Part shown: one piece after another, positions 36,785 to 45,393 of the stretch | Layout: each line of letters opens with the position of its first letter | Numbering within the stretch: position 1 is the stretch's first letter | NCBI RefSeq assembly: GCF_009833965.1 | Contig: NZ_CP047165.1 | Coordinates: 1,240,001-1,304,000, forward strand | Direction: 5' to 3' | Length of the DNA stretch: 64,000 nt | Source of the DNA: Pelistega ratti | GTDB lineage: Bacteria > Pseudomonadota > Gammaproteobacteria > Burkholderiales > Burkholderiaceae_B | Translations under genes and position numbers: made by a program | The notes under the pieces: model-generated | Databases searched by the model: none | Told to the model about the DNA's origin: nothing | The model's input: only the letters and a program-made list of their open reading frames with translations

Positions 36785-37282
36785 TTATAATACCGCTACT
36801 GCAGCATCATAATTAGGTTCATTCTTAATTTCTGAAACCAATTCGCTATGTAATACCTGATTATTTTCATCTAATACAATCACGGAACGAGCGGTTAAAC
36901 TAGCAATTGGTCCTGTTACCATATTAACACCTAATTGATCATGTACTTCTTTATGACGGAAAGTAGAAAGCATTTGTACATTTTCGATACCTTCTGCCCC
37001 ACAAAACCGTGCTTGAGCAAAAGGTAAATCCGCTGAGATACATAATACAACCGTATTATTTAAGTTAGCTGCACGTTGGTTAAACTCTCGTACAGACATG
37101 GCGCAAACACCCGTATCAACACTAGGGAAGATATTGAGCACTTTGCGTTTACCAGCAAAACTTTCTAAGTTAATATCGGCTAAATCTTTATTGGTAAGGG
37201 TAATACCCTCTACTTTTTCACCCTTTTGAGGAAAATGTCCTTTAATCTCAATAGGATTACCCATCATTGTAACGGTTGTCAT
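36785..37282 (-). CDS. tpx: Thiol peroxidase Tpx (2-Cys peroxiredoxin)
   Basis: The 165-residue peroxiredoxin reduces hydroperoxides with thioredoxin. The peroxidatic Cys60 is in [16 protein letters not shown] and the resolving Cys94 in AQARFCG, the exact Tpx spacing. Single-gene unit downstream of pyrE on the same strand (106-nt gap). Confidence 0.95.
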   Translation of the reverse strand: MTTVTMMGNPIEIKGHFPQKGEKVEGITLTNKDLADINLESFAGKRKVLNIFPSVDTGVCAMSVREFNQRAANLNNTVVLCISADLPFAQARFCGAEGIENVQMLSTFRHKEVHDQLGVNMVTGPIASLTARSVIVLDENNQVLHSELVSEIKNEPNYDAAVAVL

Positions 37283-37388
37283 AAAAACTCCTGTTTGATT
37301 TCAATATAAAATATAAATACTTTATCACTATTGAATAAGCATTATCAAAGTGCCTATCAAAAAGAATAAATTTATTCAAATATATAAG

Positions 37389-38048
37389 CTATACCCCATA
37401 CTTATCACGATAGGCTTGTACACTATCTTTATAAGAGGCAAATGTATTATCTTGTATTAATAATTGCATAATATCATTTAAAGAAGCAATACTAACAACT
37501 GGAATACCATATTTTTGCTCTACTTCTTGCACCGCAGAATGGGGCGATAAAGCATCATCTGCCCCAGCTCGTTCCATACGGTCAAGAGCAATCAATACAG
37601 CCGCTGGTGTTGCGCCTGCTTGGCGGATAATTTCAACAGATTCTCTCACCGATGTACCTGCCGTAATCACATCATCAATAATTACCACTTTACCTTGTAG
37701 TGGTGCACCGACTAATACACCACCTTCACCATGATCTTTTGCCTCTTTACGGTTAAAAGCAAAAGGGACATCTTTTTCTTGCTTAGGGTGATTTCCCAAG
37801 GCAACCGCTGTTGTTGCCGCTAAGGAAATACCTTTATAAGCGGGTCCAAATAGCATATCAAAAACCACACCAGAATCTACTAAAGCATTCGCATAAAATG
37901 TAGCTAATTGTCCTATTGATCGCCCAGTATTAAATAAACCTGCATTAAAAAAGTAAGGACTTAACCGCCCTGATTTTACTTTGAATTCTCCAAATTTTAA
38001 AACACCTTGTTCCAAGGCAAAACGTACAAAATCAAGACGATTACTCAT
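37389..38048 (-). CDS. pyrE: Orotate phosphoribosyltransferase
   Basis: The 219-residue enzyme converts orotate and PRPP to OMP in pyrimidine synthesis. The PRPP-binding motif is [17 protein letters not shown]. Other signatures are [14 protein letters not shown] and [11 protein letters not shown]. In enterics pyrE has an rph leader attenuator; nothing comparable is visible here. Confidence 0.95.
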   Translation of the reverse strand: MSNRLDFVRFALEQGVLKFGEFKVKSGRLSPYFFNAGLFNTGRSIGQLATFYANALVDSGVVFDMLFGPAYKGISLAATTAVALGNHPKQEKDVPFAFNRKEAKDHGEGGVLVGAPLQGKVVIIDDVITAGTSVRESVEIIRQAGATPAAVLIALDRMERAGADDALSPHSAVQEVEQKYGIPVVSIASLNDIMQLLIQDNTFASYKDSVQAYRDKYGV

Positions 38049-38505
38049 ATATTTTTCCCAAAAGTAAAGTGAAAGGGTAACAAGTACCTCTAATAATATA
38101 TTTTCCTATTTTCATAAAATATTTATAAAAATACTTTATAAACCTCTATTTTAATCTTATTACACCTTGAATATCATTATTTTTAAACGAAACAGCATAT
38201 TAGAAATATATTCCCTCTTTAAGCAATAGCGCTATTTTTCCTAAAACTGCAGAATAATCCTATTATTCAACCCTAATCAAATTCCTTTAAATTCTCTATT
38301 TAAAATACTTATTTTAAAAATACGGCAAACTACATTGGTTTGATTTAGACATAAACTAATTTTTATTTTATACAGCTGAATACACCAACAAATATCACAA
38401 ATACTTTTCTCTTACTTTAAAACCTTTTATCAATATCATCTAAATATGCTATAACTATCTCTTATACTTTTTATAAAATACCCCTAAAGAAAAAGGAAGC
38501 GTCAA
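38049..38505. other. 457-nt AT-rich non-coding stretch
   Basis: Divergent region between pyrE and the EamA permease gene. No ORF, tRNA, riboswitch or repeat recognised. An AAGGAAG Shine-Dalgarno is present at its right end. Confidence 0.45.
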
Positions 38506-39354
38506 TTGCCACACCATACAAAAGGTTTAATCTTCGCCCATATCGCCGCTGTATTATTTGGTATGACAGGTATTCTGGGGGCATTGATCAGTACAGATGC
38601 CAACTTTATTACCTTTGGGCGAGCAAGCTTTGCTTTTATAGCGCTTGCACTTGTTGGCTATACATTAAAAGTACCTTTAAATCCTATGATGAGTCGTCCA
38701 CTTCGCCGTTCTCTTTTCTTATCAGGTACATTATTAGCAATACATTGGATCACTTTCTTTTATGCCATCAAAGTAGGGGGCGTTGCTATGGCAACCTTAG
38801 GTTTTGCGAGTTTTCCTGCTTTTATTACACTTATTGAACGCTTTATACTTAAAGATACTATTAGCAAAAGTGCTTGGGTACTAGTTGCCATTGTTATTAT
38901 TGGCTTATTGCTTGTCTCTCCCGAAATGGATACAAAAAATATCAATACAACAGGGCTTCTTTGGGGCATTTTATCGGGGTTTAGTTTTGCTAGCCTTGCG
39001 GTGATTAATCGCACGATTGGTCATGCACTTAACCCCCTTGCTATTGCTTTCTGGCAAAATCTTATTGTTGCTCTTGTTACCATACCACTTGTTCTTTGGA
39101 GTCCCCCTCTCTTAACCTCTTCTGATATACTGTGGCTCTTTATTTTGGGAGTGATATGCACCGCTCTTTCTCATTACTTATTTGTAAGCAGTGTACAATA
39201 TATCAGCGCACGCACAACAGGGTTAATTATTGCTTTAGAACCTGTTTATGCAATTGTCGTCGCATGGTTATTGTTTGGTGAAGAACCAACACTCAAAATG
39301 ATAATTGGTGGATTACTGATTATCGGTGCGGCTATTTATCCTAAAACAACATAG
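38506..39354 (+). CDS. EamA/DMT-superfamily permease
   Basis: A 282-residue integral membrane protein with ten predicted hydrophobic segments arranged as two EamA repeats (second repeat ending RTTGLIIALEPVYAIVVAWLLFGEEPT). Start codon is TTG with AAGGAAG about 6 nt upstream. Substrate unknown. It precedes exonuclease III by 8 nt, so both are probably co-transcribed. It differs from the RarD-type permease at 21.5 kb. Confidence 0.82.
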   Translation: MPHHTKGLIFAHIAAVLFGMTGILGALISTDANFITFGRASFAFIALALVGYTLKVPLNPMMSRPLRRSLFLSGTLLAIHWITFFYAIKVGGVAMATLGFASFPAFITLIERFILKDTISKSAWVLVAIVIIGLLLVSPEMDTKNINTTGLLWGILSGFSFASLAVINRTIGHALNPLAIAFWQNLIVALVTIPLVLWSPPLLTSSDILWLFILGVICTALSHYLFVSSVQYISARTTGLIIALEPVYAIVVAWLLFGEEPTLKMIIGGLLIIGAAIYPKTT

Positions 39355-39362
39355 GACTTATT

Positions 39363-40145
39363 GTGTTAAGAATTACCTCTATCAATGTCAATGGTATTCG
39401 CTCTGCCACTAAAAAAGGGCTAATGGAATGGTTAGCAAAACACCAAGCCGATATTGTTTGCTTACAAGAAATCAAAATTAGTGATGCAGATCTCACCGAT
39501 GATTTACGCCATCCTCTGCACTATCAAGGACAATTTAATCATGCCGTCAAAAAGGGTTATAGTGGAGTAGGTATTTATACGCACTTACCCGTTAAAACCT
39601 ATACTTTAGGCATGGAGAGTGAAGAGTTTGATACCGAAGGTCGTCTTATTTGTGCTGATTTTGGCACATTTACAGTGGTAAGTGCCTATTTACCCTCTGG
39701 TTCTAGTAGTCCAGAACGTCAAGAAGCTAAGTTTCGTTTTCTAGATCAATTTGGACCGTGGATTGATAAAATGATGCAGCACTATAAAGAAACAGGGCAT
39801 GACTATATTATCTGTGGCGATTGGAATATTGCGCATAAAGAAATAGACCTTAAAAACTGGAAAGGCAATCTTAAAAACTCTGGTTTTACCCCTGAAGAGC
39901 GTGCTTGGATGAGTGATTTGTTTGATCGCCGTGGTTTTGTAGATGTTTTCCGTACGCTTAACCCCTCTGCAGATCAATATACGTGGTGGAGTAATCGTGG
40001 TCAAGCATGGGCAAAAAATGTTGGTTGGCGGATTGATTACCATGTAGCAACCCCCGGTATTGCTGCCAAAGCAAAAGCAGCCTCTATCTATAAAGATGAA
40101 CGCTTTTCAGATCATGCACCATTGACAATTGATTATGATGTTTAA
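39363..40145 (+). CDS. xth: Exodeoxyribonuclease III
   Basis: The 260-residue AP endonuclease/3'-5' exonuclease acts in base-excision repair. Motifs: ITSINVNGIRS, CLQEIKI with the metal-binding Glu, SGVGIYT, IICGDWNIAHKEIDL with the catalytic Asp/Asn, WRIDYHVAT and SDHAPLTIDY. The start is GTG, 8 nt after the permease stop codon. ExoA/XthA type of standard length. Confidence 0.93.
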   Translation: MLRITSINVNGIRSATKKGLMEWLAKHQADIVCLQEIKISDADLTDDLRHPLHYQGQFNHAVKKGYSGVGIYTHLPVKTYTLGMESEEFDTEGRLICADFGTFTVVSAYLPSGSSSPERQEAKFRFLDQFGPWIDKMMQHYKETGHDYIICGDWNIAHKEIDLKNWKGNLKNSGFTPEERAWMSDLFDRRGFVDVFRTLNPSADQYTWWSNRGQAWAKNVGWRIDYHVATPGIAAKAKAASIYKDERFSDHAPLTIDYDV

Positions 40146-40227
40146 GCAAATAAAAAGATTGAATACTTTTTATTTAAATTATTTTATAAAATATCGCTCA
40201 AAACAGTTGGTGATAGTTCAGTAAAAT

Positions 40228-40253
40228 AACTCTCTCAAATTGGTTAGAGAGTT
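40228..40253 (+). terminator. Hairpin after exonuclease III gene
   Basis: AACTCTCT (40228-40235) pairs perfectly with AGAGAGTT (40246-40253) around a 10-nt loop. No T-run follows on the plus strand, so intrinsic termination is uncertain. Confidence 0.45.
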
Positions 40254-40360
40254 GCTAAAACAACTCTCCTCTTCTTAGTCACTAAATATCATTAATTTAT
40301 CCATTTATCTTAAATCATTAACTACCTATCCCCTCTCTTTATAGTTTTTCTTTTCTCCAA

Positions 40361-40393
40361 CAAAAAAAGACGAACATCCATAGGATATTCGTC
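40361..40393 (-). terminator. Intrinsic terminator of the CoA-transferase gene
   Basis: GACGAACATCC (40369-40379) pairs with GGATATTCGTC (40383-40393) in an 11-bp stem with one wobble and a 3-nt loop. On the minus strand it is followed by seven T. Confidence 0.92.
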
Positions 40394-40437
40394 CTTTATT
40401 TTACCTAACTACTTAGAAATAATTCACTTCAATAAAA

Positions 40438-41958
40438 TTATTTCATTGAGCCTGTTTTAAGGTATTTATCATGCCAGCTAAGTGCTTCTGAAAGAATATG
40501 AGGTGTATGTTGTGCGCCTGATTCTTGGGCACGGTTAAAGTAATCCCATAATTTTTCTTTGTAATCAGGGTGAGCACAATTCTCAATAATTGCCTTAGCA
40601 CGTTGGCGAGGCGCTAAACCACGCAAATCAGCAAGACCTTGTTCAGTCACGATAATTTGTACATCATGCTCGGTTTGATCAACATGAGAAACCATTGGCA
40701 CAATACCCGAAATATCACCATCTTTAGCAACAGATGGGCGAACAAAGAATGATAGGAAGCTATTACGGGCAAAATCACCAGAACCACCGATACCATTCAT
40801 CATTGAACTACCCATAACGTGTGTAGAGTTCACATTACCATAGATATCAGCTTCTAGCATACCATTGATAGCAATTGTACCTAAACGGCGAATCACTTCT
40901 GGATGATTACTGATTTCTTGAGGGCGAAGAATAATACGCTCACGGTAGAAATCAATATTTTCATTTAGATCATCGACTGCTTCTGGGCTTAGTGATAAGG
41001 CAGTAGCAGATACTTTGGTTAATTTACCTGATTTAATTAAACCTAACATACCATCTTGAATCACCTCAGTATAGGCAGTTAAGTTTTCAAACTCACCATG
41101 TTCCAAGCCTGAAATAACAGCATTAGATACATCACCGACACCTGATTGTAACGGAAGTAAGTTTGGAGGTAAAATACCTTTTTCTACTTCTTTCTCCAAG
41201 AAGTTAAGAATATGACTAGCGATTTTTTTCGCTACTTCATCAGGCTCACTAAAGCTATTCACACGGTCTCTATCATTGGTTTCAACAATACCAATAATCT
41301 TATCCGCAGGGCAATGATAATAAGGATCACCGATACGATCATCTGTTTTATGAATTAAGATAGGTTCACGATGAGGTGGCAATGGTGTACCTGCAATATC
41401 ATGCATCCCTTCTAATTTTTCGCTAAGCGCATAATTGACTTCGATCAGCACTTTATCCGCTTGCTCAATCCATGTTTTATTGTTACCCACAGAAGCAGAC
41501 GGGATAAGTGAACCATCTTCACGGATGCCAACTACCTCAATAACAGCAATATCTAACTTGCCATAGTAACCTGCTTGCACTTGTTGAGTAACGTGTGATA
41601 GGTGAATATCAATATAATTAATATCACCCGCATTAATTTTTTTACGACAAACGGGATCACCTTGGAAAGGCATACGCAACTCGATACCATCCACTTCGGC
41701 TAATACACCGTCTAATTCTGGTGCAGTTGATGCACCCGTTAATAATTTAATTTTAAATGCTTCTCCTTTTGCATGAGCGGCACGAATACGCTCTGCTAAA
41801 GCACCAGGGATTCTTTTAGGATAACCTGATCCCGTAAAACCACTCATACCAAGTGTTGCACCAGGGGGAATAAGCGCTGCCGCTGCCTCTGGTGTCATTA
41901 ATTTACTGTGTAATTCTTTACATTTAATTCGAGATAATGATTGAAAGTTGTCTGCCAT
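40438..41958 (-). CDS. Succinyl-CoA:acetate CoA-transferase / acetyl-CoA hydrolase family
   Basis: The 506-residue protein (start at 41958, MADNFQSLSR; the 20 codons before it lack support) belongs to the Ach1/AarC class I CoA-transferases. Signatures: GMSGFTGSGYPKRIP, LLTGASTAPELDG, LQSGVGDVSNAVISGL, and AYTEVIQDG with Glu298 as the expected CoA-thioester residue. Such enzymes move CoA between succinate and acetate, bypassing succinyl-CoA synthetase or recycling acetate. Hydrolase names in databases are often historical. Single gene with strong terminator. Confidence 0.88.
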   Translation of the reverse strand: MADNFQSLSRIKCKELHSKLMTPEAAAALIPPGATLGMSGFTGSGYPKRIPGALAERIRAAHAKGEAFKIKLLTGASTAPELDGVLAEVDGIELRMPFQGDPVCRKKINAGDINYIDIHLSHVTQQVQAGYYGKLDIAVIEVVGIREDGSLIPSASVGNNKTWIEQADKVLIEVNYALSEKLEGMHDIAGTPLPPHREPILIHKTDDRIGDPYYHCPADKIIGIVETNDRDRVNSFSEPDEVAKKIASHILNFLEKEVEKGILPPNLLPLQSGVGDVSNAVISGLEHGEFENLTAYTEVIQDGMLGLIKSGKLTKVSATALSLSPEAVDDLNENIDFYRERIILRPQEISNHPEVIRRLGTIAINGMLEADIYGNVNSTHVMGSSMMNGIGGSGDFARNSFLSFFVRPSVAKDGDISGIVPMVSHVDQTEHDVQIIVTEQGLADLRGLAPRQRAKAIIENCAHPDYKEKLWDYFNRAQESGAQHTPHILSEALSWHDKYLKTGSMK

Positions 41959-42070
41959 AATAAGTCTCTTTTTAAAATTAAAAATAATAAAGTATGAGCT
42001 TTCATTATAGCAAAGCATTTTTTTGTGGCAACTCTTTTCTTATTATTTAGAAATAAAATTAAACGCTCCT

Positions 42071-42859
42071 TTACTGTATATTCGCTAATTTATGCGTTTG
42101 CAAGCTCAATTGCCAGTGTGGTTTTATGGTTTCTTTGGCGTGCTTTTCTTCTTCATTTCGTGCATTTAATTGCCCTATTAATGCCAATGTTTGCAAAATA
42201 TTCATCTGCCCCCCTTCTTCCAAAGGCGATAAAAAATAATGTTTTGCCTGAATTTTATTCGTAATATGCTGACACCATGCGATAAACCGTGCTTGAGCAA
42301 GTTGAATTTGTTCTGGTGCTAGAGGTGGTTCATATTGTGATGATTCCTTTGTCTCTGTCGTAACAGGTTGCCCTATTTTAAAAATATCTACGACAATTCT
42401 TACCTCATCTGCTTGAGCAATACAGTCTTTTTCATAACGTTCTTCATAGCAATATTTAGGGCTGACAGCAATATAATCAATAAGCGGTGAAATAGTATGT
42501 AAGGCATTACTTTCAATACATAAAAAATACCCTTTTGCTTTCAGTGCAGACAGCAACACCTCTAAATGAGGATGAATACTAGGCTCTCCTCCAGTAATAA
42601 TGATATTTTTTGCTGTATAAGTCGCTATTGCTTGAAAAATATCATCTATACTCATATGCTGATATCGTAAATAATCCGTATCGCACCATGAACAGGCTAG
42701 ACTACATCGCCCTAAACGAATAAAAATGGCAGGCATTCCTGTGTTATGCCCTTCTCCCTGTAAACTCTCAAAAATCTCAACAATACGAAAAGAAGGGGAA
42801 GAAGTCATCACAGGTTTAAGCATGATAGGAGACTTAACCATCATTTTCATCATACTCAC
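42071..42859 (-). CDS. queE: 7-carboxy-7-deazaguanine synthase (radical SAM)
   Basis: A 262-residue radical SAM enzyme in queuosine biosynthesis, converting 6-carboxytetrahydropterin to CDG. The cluster motif is CSLACSWC (Cys52, Cys56, Cys59), the CX3CX2C form. EIFESLQGEG and NIIITGGEPSIHP are QueE signatures. The central insert (TETKESSQYEPPLAPEQ) fits longer proteobacterial QueE. The start is uncertain: the frame overlaps queD by 26 nt and has several Met codons before FRIVEIFESL. Third gene of queCDE. Confidence 0.92.
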   Translation of the reverse strand: MSMMKMMVKSPIMLKPVMTSSPSFRIVEIFESLQGEGHNTGMPAIFIRLGRCSLACSWCDTDYLRYQHMSIDDIFQAIATYTAKNIIITGGEPSIHPHLEVLLSALKAKGYFLCIESNALHTISPLIDYIAVSPKYCYEERYEKDCIAQADEVRIVVDIFKIGQPVTTETKESSQYEPPLAPEQIQLAQARFIAWCQHITNKIQAKHYFLSPLEEGGQMNILQTLALIGQLNARNEEEKHAKETIKPHWQLSLQTHKLANIQ

Positions 42860-43262
42860 TATAAGAGTTTGGTGTTTCCCATAACCGTACGCGTGTAACA
42901 GGTAGTTGATGGGATTGAAGTACCTTAAAAATATGGCGGCTCATCACCTCAGCGGTTGTTCTTTGTGTTAGTGCATAGGTCTTTAATTGCCATTCTTCTA
43001 GCATTTTGGCGATAGTGGCTTCTCTTTCATTATATTGGTTATATAGAAAGGCATGATCCATTTTATCGACAATATGTGTTTTGACTACGGCTTTTAAATC
43101 ACTAAAGTCAATCACCATACCCTCTTTAGGCCCACTATCATGGAGCTTACCACTAACCTCTACTTCCAATTTATAGGTATGTCCATGCAAGTTCTTACAC
43201 TTCCCATCATGCCCGTCTAGTAGATGTGAACTATCAAATGTAAATACTTTAACAACTTTCAT
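42834..43262 (-). CDS. queD: 6-carboxytetrahydropterin synthase
   Basis: The 142-residue PTPS-fold enzyme makes 6-carboxy-5,6,7,8-tetrahydropterin from dihydroneopterin triphosphate. Zinc ligands His13, His26 and His28 and nucleophile Cys22 lie in SSHLLDGHDGKCKNLHGHTY; AFLYNQYN and TAEVMSRHIF follow. It starts 2 nt after queC and overlaps queE. Confidence 0.94.
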   Translation of the reverse strand: MKVVKVFTFDSSHLLDGHDGKCKNLHGHTYKLEVEVSGKLHDSGPKEGMVIDFSDLKAVVKTHIVDKMDHAFLYNQYNEREATIAKMLEEWQLKTYALTQRTTAEVMSRHIFKVLQSHQLPVTRVRLWETPNSYSEYDENDG

Positions 43263-43264
43263 CT

Positions 43265-43918
43265 TTACTCTTTTGTCGCTAAATACGTCATTAATCCTTG
43301 GTTACGAAGTTGGCAACTAGGGCATTCACCACACCCCCCTACAACACCAAGGTAACAAGTATGTGTATGCTCTCTGATATAGTCTAAATAACCCAAACTA
43401 TCTGCCAATGCCCATGTTTGTGCTTTTGTTAAATACATTAAAGGCGTATGCAACTGAAAAGCATAATCCATCGCCAGATTAAGGGTAACATTCATGGATT
43501 TGATAAAAACATCTCGACAATCAGGATAACCACTAAAATCCGTTTCACAGACCCCAACAATAATATGTTTAATTGCTTGGGATTTCGCATAAATTGCTGC
43601 ATATAAGATAAATAAAGCGTTACGTCCATCTACAAAGGTATTTGGCATACCTTTTGTATCTGATTGAATGGTCGCTGTATTATTCATCAACGCATTATCC
43701 GTAATCTGCTGAATAAGCGATAAATCAAGAATAGTTTGGGGAACACCTAAATCTTGAGCGATCCACTTTGCTTTTTCTAATTCAATGGCATGGCGTTGAC
43801 CATAGGCGAAACTAATGGTTTGAACATTTTCTTTGCCATAAGTGGCAATTGCCTGTAATAAACAGGTTGTTGAATCCTGACCACCTGAAAAGATGACCAA
43901 GGCTTTTTCTTGAGACAT
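43265..43918 (-). CDS. queC: 7-cyano-7-deazaguanine (preQ0) synthase
   Basis: The 217-residue ATP-dependent enzyme converts CDG to preQ0. The start chosen is the ATG at 43918 with AAGGAA 7 nt upstream; the longer frame would translate the riboswitch. PP-loop SGGQDSTT (residues 11-18) and the zinc-binding cluster [17 protein letters not shown] are diagnostic. First gene of queCDE, preceded by a preQ1-I-like riboswitch. queF and the later steps are outside the window. Confidence 0.95.
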   Translation of the reverse strand: MSQEKALVIFSGGQDSTTCLLQAIATYGKENVQTISFAYGQRHAIELEKAKWIAQDLGVPQTILDLSLIQQITDNALMNNTATIQSDTKGMPNTFVDGRNALFILYAAIYAKSQAIKHIIVGVCETDFSGYPDCRDVFIKSMNVTLNLAMDYAFQLHTPLMYLTKAQTWALADSLGYLDYIREHTHTCYLGVVGGCGECPSCQLRNQGLMTYLATKE

Positions 43919-43923
43919 GATAA

Positions 43924-43990
43924 GTTCCTTAGTTTTGATTTCGTTATCGTGATAAAACACATAACGGCATGGGAGGATTGCGAACCATGC
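43924..43990 (-). promoter_or_regulatory. preQ1-I-like riboswitch with an extra hairpin
   Basis: Minus strand: P1 is GCATGG (43990-43985) with CCATGC (43972-43967), enclosing loop TTCGCAATCCTC. A 25-nt hairpin follows, CGTTAT (43966-43961) with ATAACG (43947-43942) and an inner GTG/CAC. Then comes the A-rich tail ATCAAAACTAAGGAAC. TCCT in the loop (43977-43974) can pair with AGGA of the Shine-Dalgarno (43929-43926), so ligand binding should block queC translation. The core closely resembles preQ1-I aptamers; the extra hairpin is unusual for that class. Confidence 0.85.
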
Positions 43991-44115
43991 ATAAATAAAC
44001 AAGTATTATAACGAATAGTTATCGTGTATTCTATCTTTTAGCACGTACTTACCTTATACGCTTACTATTCATTAACGATACAGCAGAAAATGATACCTAT
44101 TTACCCTTTTCCTGT

Positions 44116-44179
44116 AGCGGTAAGTTAGGCAAACGACTATCTGCATTCACCATTTACCTAATAACGATACATTACCGCT
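44116..44179 (-). repeat. Hairpin spanning the stop codon of the 62-residue ORF
   Basis: AGCGGTAA (44116-44123) pairs with TTACCGCT (44172-44179); the next bases TTAGG (44125-44129) pair with CCTAA (44157-44161). No T-run follows. It may be a terminator-like or mRNA-stabilising structure between the gor operon and queC. Confidence 0.45.
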
Positions 44180-44360
44180 CTGTTATATCTATTACACTTG
44201 CCTTATTCGCTGAGATTTTATCCTCTTGCACTTTCACCTGTTGCTCAATTTCTTGTGCATATTTATTCAACTTAGGTTTTATCCAAAGATTCCATATTAG
44301 CCAATGAAATACAAGTGTTGCAAGCACTAGACCAACGCCCAACATAAGGTATAACCACAT
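44172..44360 (-). CDS. Small single-span membrane protein, 62 residues
   Basis: An N-terminal hydrophobic segment (about residues 3-28, LMLGVGLVLATLVFHWLIW) is followed by a charged, probably helical tail (KPKLNKYAQEIEQQVKVQEDK). It begins 13 nt after the asparaginase stop on the same strand, at the end of the gor-ybdG-asparaginase string, which supports it being real. Family not recognised; no function proposed. Confidence 0.65.
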   Translation of the reverse strand: MWLYLMLGVGLVLATLVFHWLIWNLWIKPKLNKYAQEIEQQVKVQEDKISANKASVIDITER

Positions 44361-44373
44361 TTACTCTCTCCCA

Positions 44374-45384
44374 TTAATACGCATTGTAAAGATGCAGATA
44401 TTTTTGTAAAGCCTGCTCAACCTGCTGACGATTGCCTTGCGTTGCCCATAGAATAGCACTCAGTAATAAGCGAGTCTTACGAGGGCATAAAAAGCCAGCC
44501 ATTATTACACCAAGTTGCTGCAAATCAACTTCTGCACCCTTATAACCATACACCGCATTGGTGGTGCTACCTGAGCCTGTCCGAGAGGTCATAATAACAG
44601 GCATTTTCTGGATGATAGGCGGTAAAGTATCTCGCACTTTTTCAGAAACATGACCACTACCTACCCCTGCAATAACTAAACCTTGATAATTAAGTGACGG
44701 TAAAGCAGAATATAGCTCTGTCGCTTCATCCAGTACTGTTTCAATCAGCAATACCTTATCACTGGTTTGGCTAGGTACAGGTAAAATTGCTCTTTCACTA
44801 GGCGCACGAAATATTCGAACACCCCCCTCTTGTATATAACCTAAAGGTCCAAATACAGGAGAAGTAAATGTTGCTAATGATACAGTATGGGCTTTTTTCA
44901 CAAATCGTGCTTGGTGAATTTCATCATTCATTACAACCACAACACCATGATTTCGTACCTTTGGACTCATTGCGACTTGAATCGCTGCTAATAGATTAGC
45001 AGGACCATCTGCACCTGCTTTATTTGGAGAACGCATTGCTCCTGTTAAAACAAGCGGGGCAGCATAGGGCCAATATAAATCAAGAAAGAAAGCTGACTCT
45101 TCTAAAGTATCCGTTCCTTGTACCAGTACCACACCAGACGCACCACTATCAATTTGTTGTTTTGCCCATGTTAAAGCAGCAAATAAGTGTTCAAATTGAA
45201 TAGAGCCACTCGCCAAATTTGCCAAAGTATGAAGGCGAAGATCAACAGAAAGTGCCGAAAGTCCCGGTACACTAGCGACAAGTTGTTCCGCACCCAATGT
45301 AGAGCTAACACCTTTCTCATTATCCTTAGCCGTCATTGTAATAGTACCACCCAGTGTACCGACTGCCACCATACGCTTTGTCAT
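44374..45384 (-). CDS. ansA: L-asparaginase (cytoplasmic type)
   Basis: The 336-residue enzyme hydrolyses asparagine to aspartate and ammonia. Catalytic Thr motifs are VGTLGGTITM near the N terminus and VLVQGTDTLEESAF; the triad Lys is expected in VLTGAMRSPNKAGADGPANL. No signal peptide is present, so it is not the periplasmic AnsB form; the symbol is tentative. It lies 9 nt after ybdG and 13 nt before a small membrane protein gene, in an operon starting with gor. Confidence 0.88.
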   Translation of the reverse strand: MTKRMVAVGTLGGTITMTAKDNEKGVSSTLGAEQLVASVPGLSALSVDLRLHTLANLASGSIQFEHLFAALTWAKQQIDSGASGVVLVQGTDTLEESAFFLDLYWPYAAPLVLTGAMRSPNKAGADGPANLLAAIQVAMSPKVRNHGVVVVMNDEIHQARFVKKAHTVSLATFTSPVFGPLGYIQEGGVRIFRAPSERAILPVPSQTSDKVLLIETVLDEATELYSALPSLNYQGLVIAGVGSGHVSEKVRDTLPPIIQKMPVIMTSRTGSGSTTNAVYGYKGAEVDLQQLGVIMAGFLCPRKTRLLLSAILWATQGNRQQVEQALQKYLHLYNAY

Positions 45385-45393
45385 CTCTCTGTC

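Noticed and set aside
42025..42264. Plus-strand 79-codon frame opposite queE
   Set aside because: It lies mostly antisense to queE, lacks a ribosome-binding site and shows no recognisable domain.
44080..44140. 18-codon minus-strand ORF (MVNADSRLPN...) after the 62-residue membrane protein
   Set aside because: Very short, inside a hairpin, with no convincing Shine-Dalgarno sequence.
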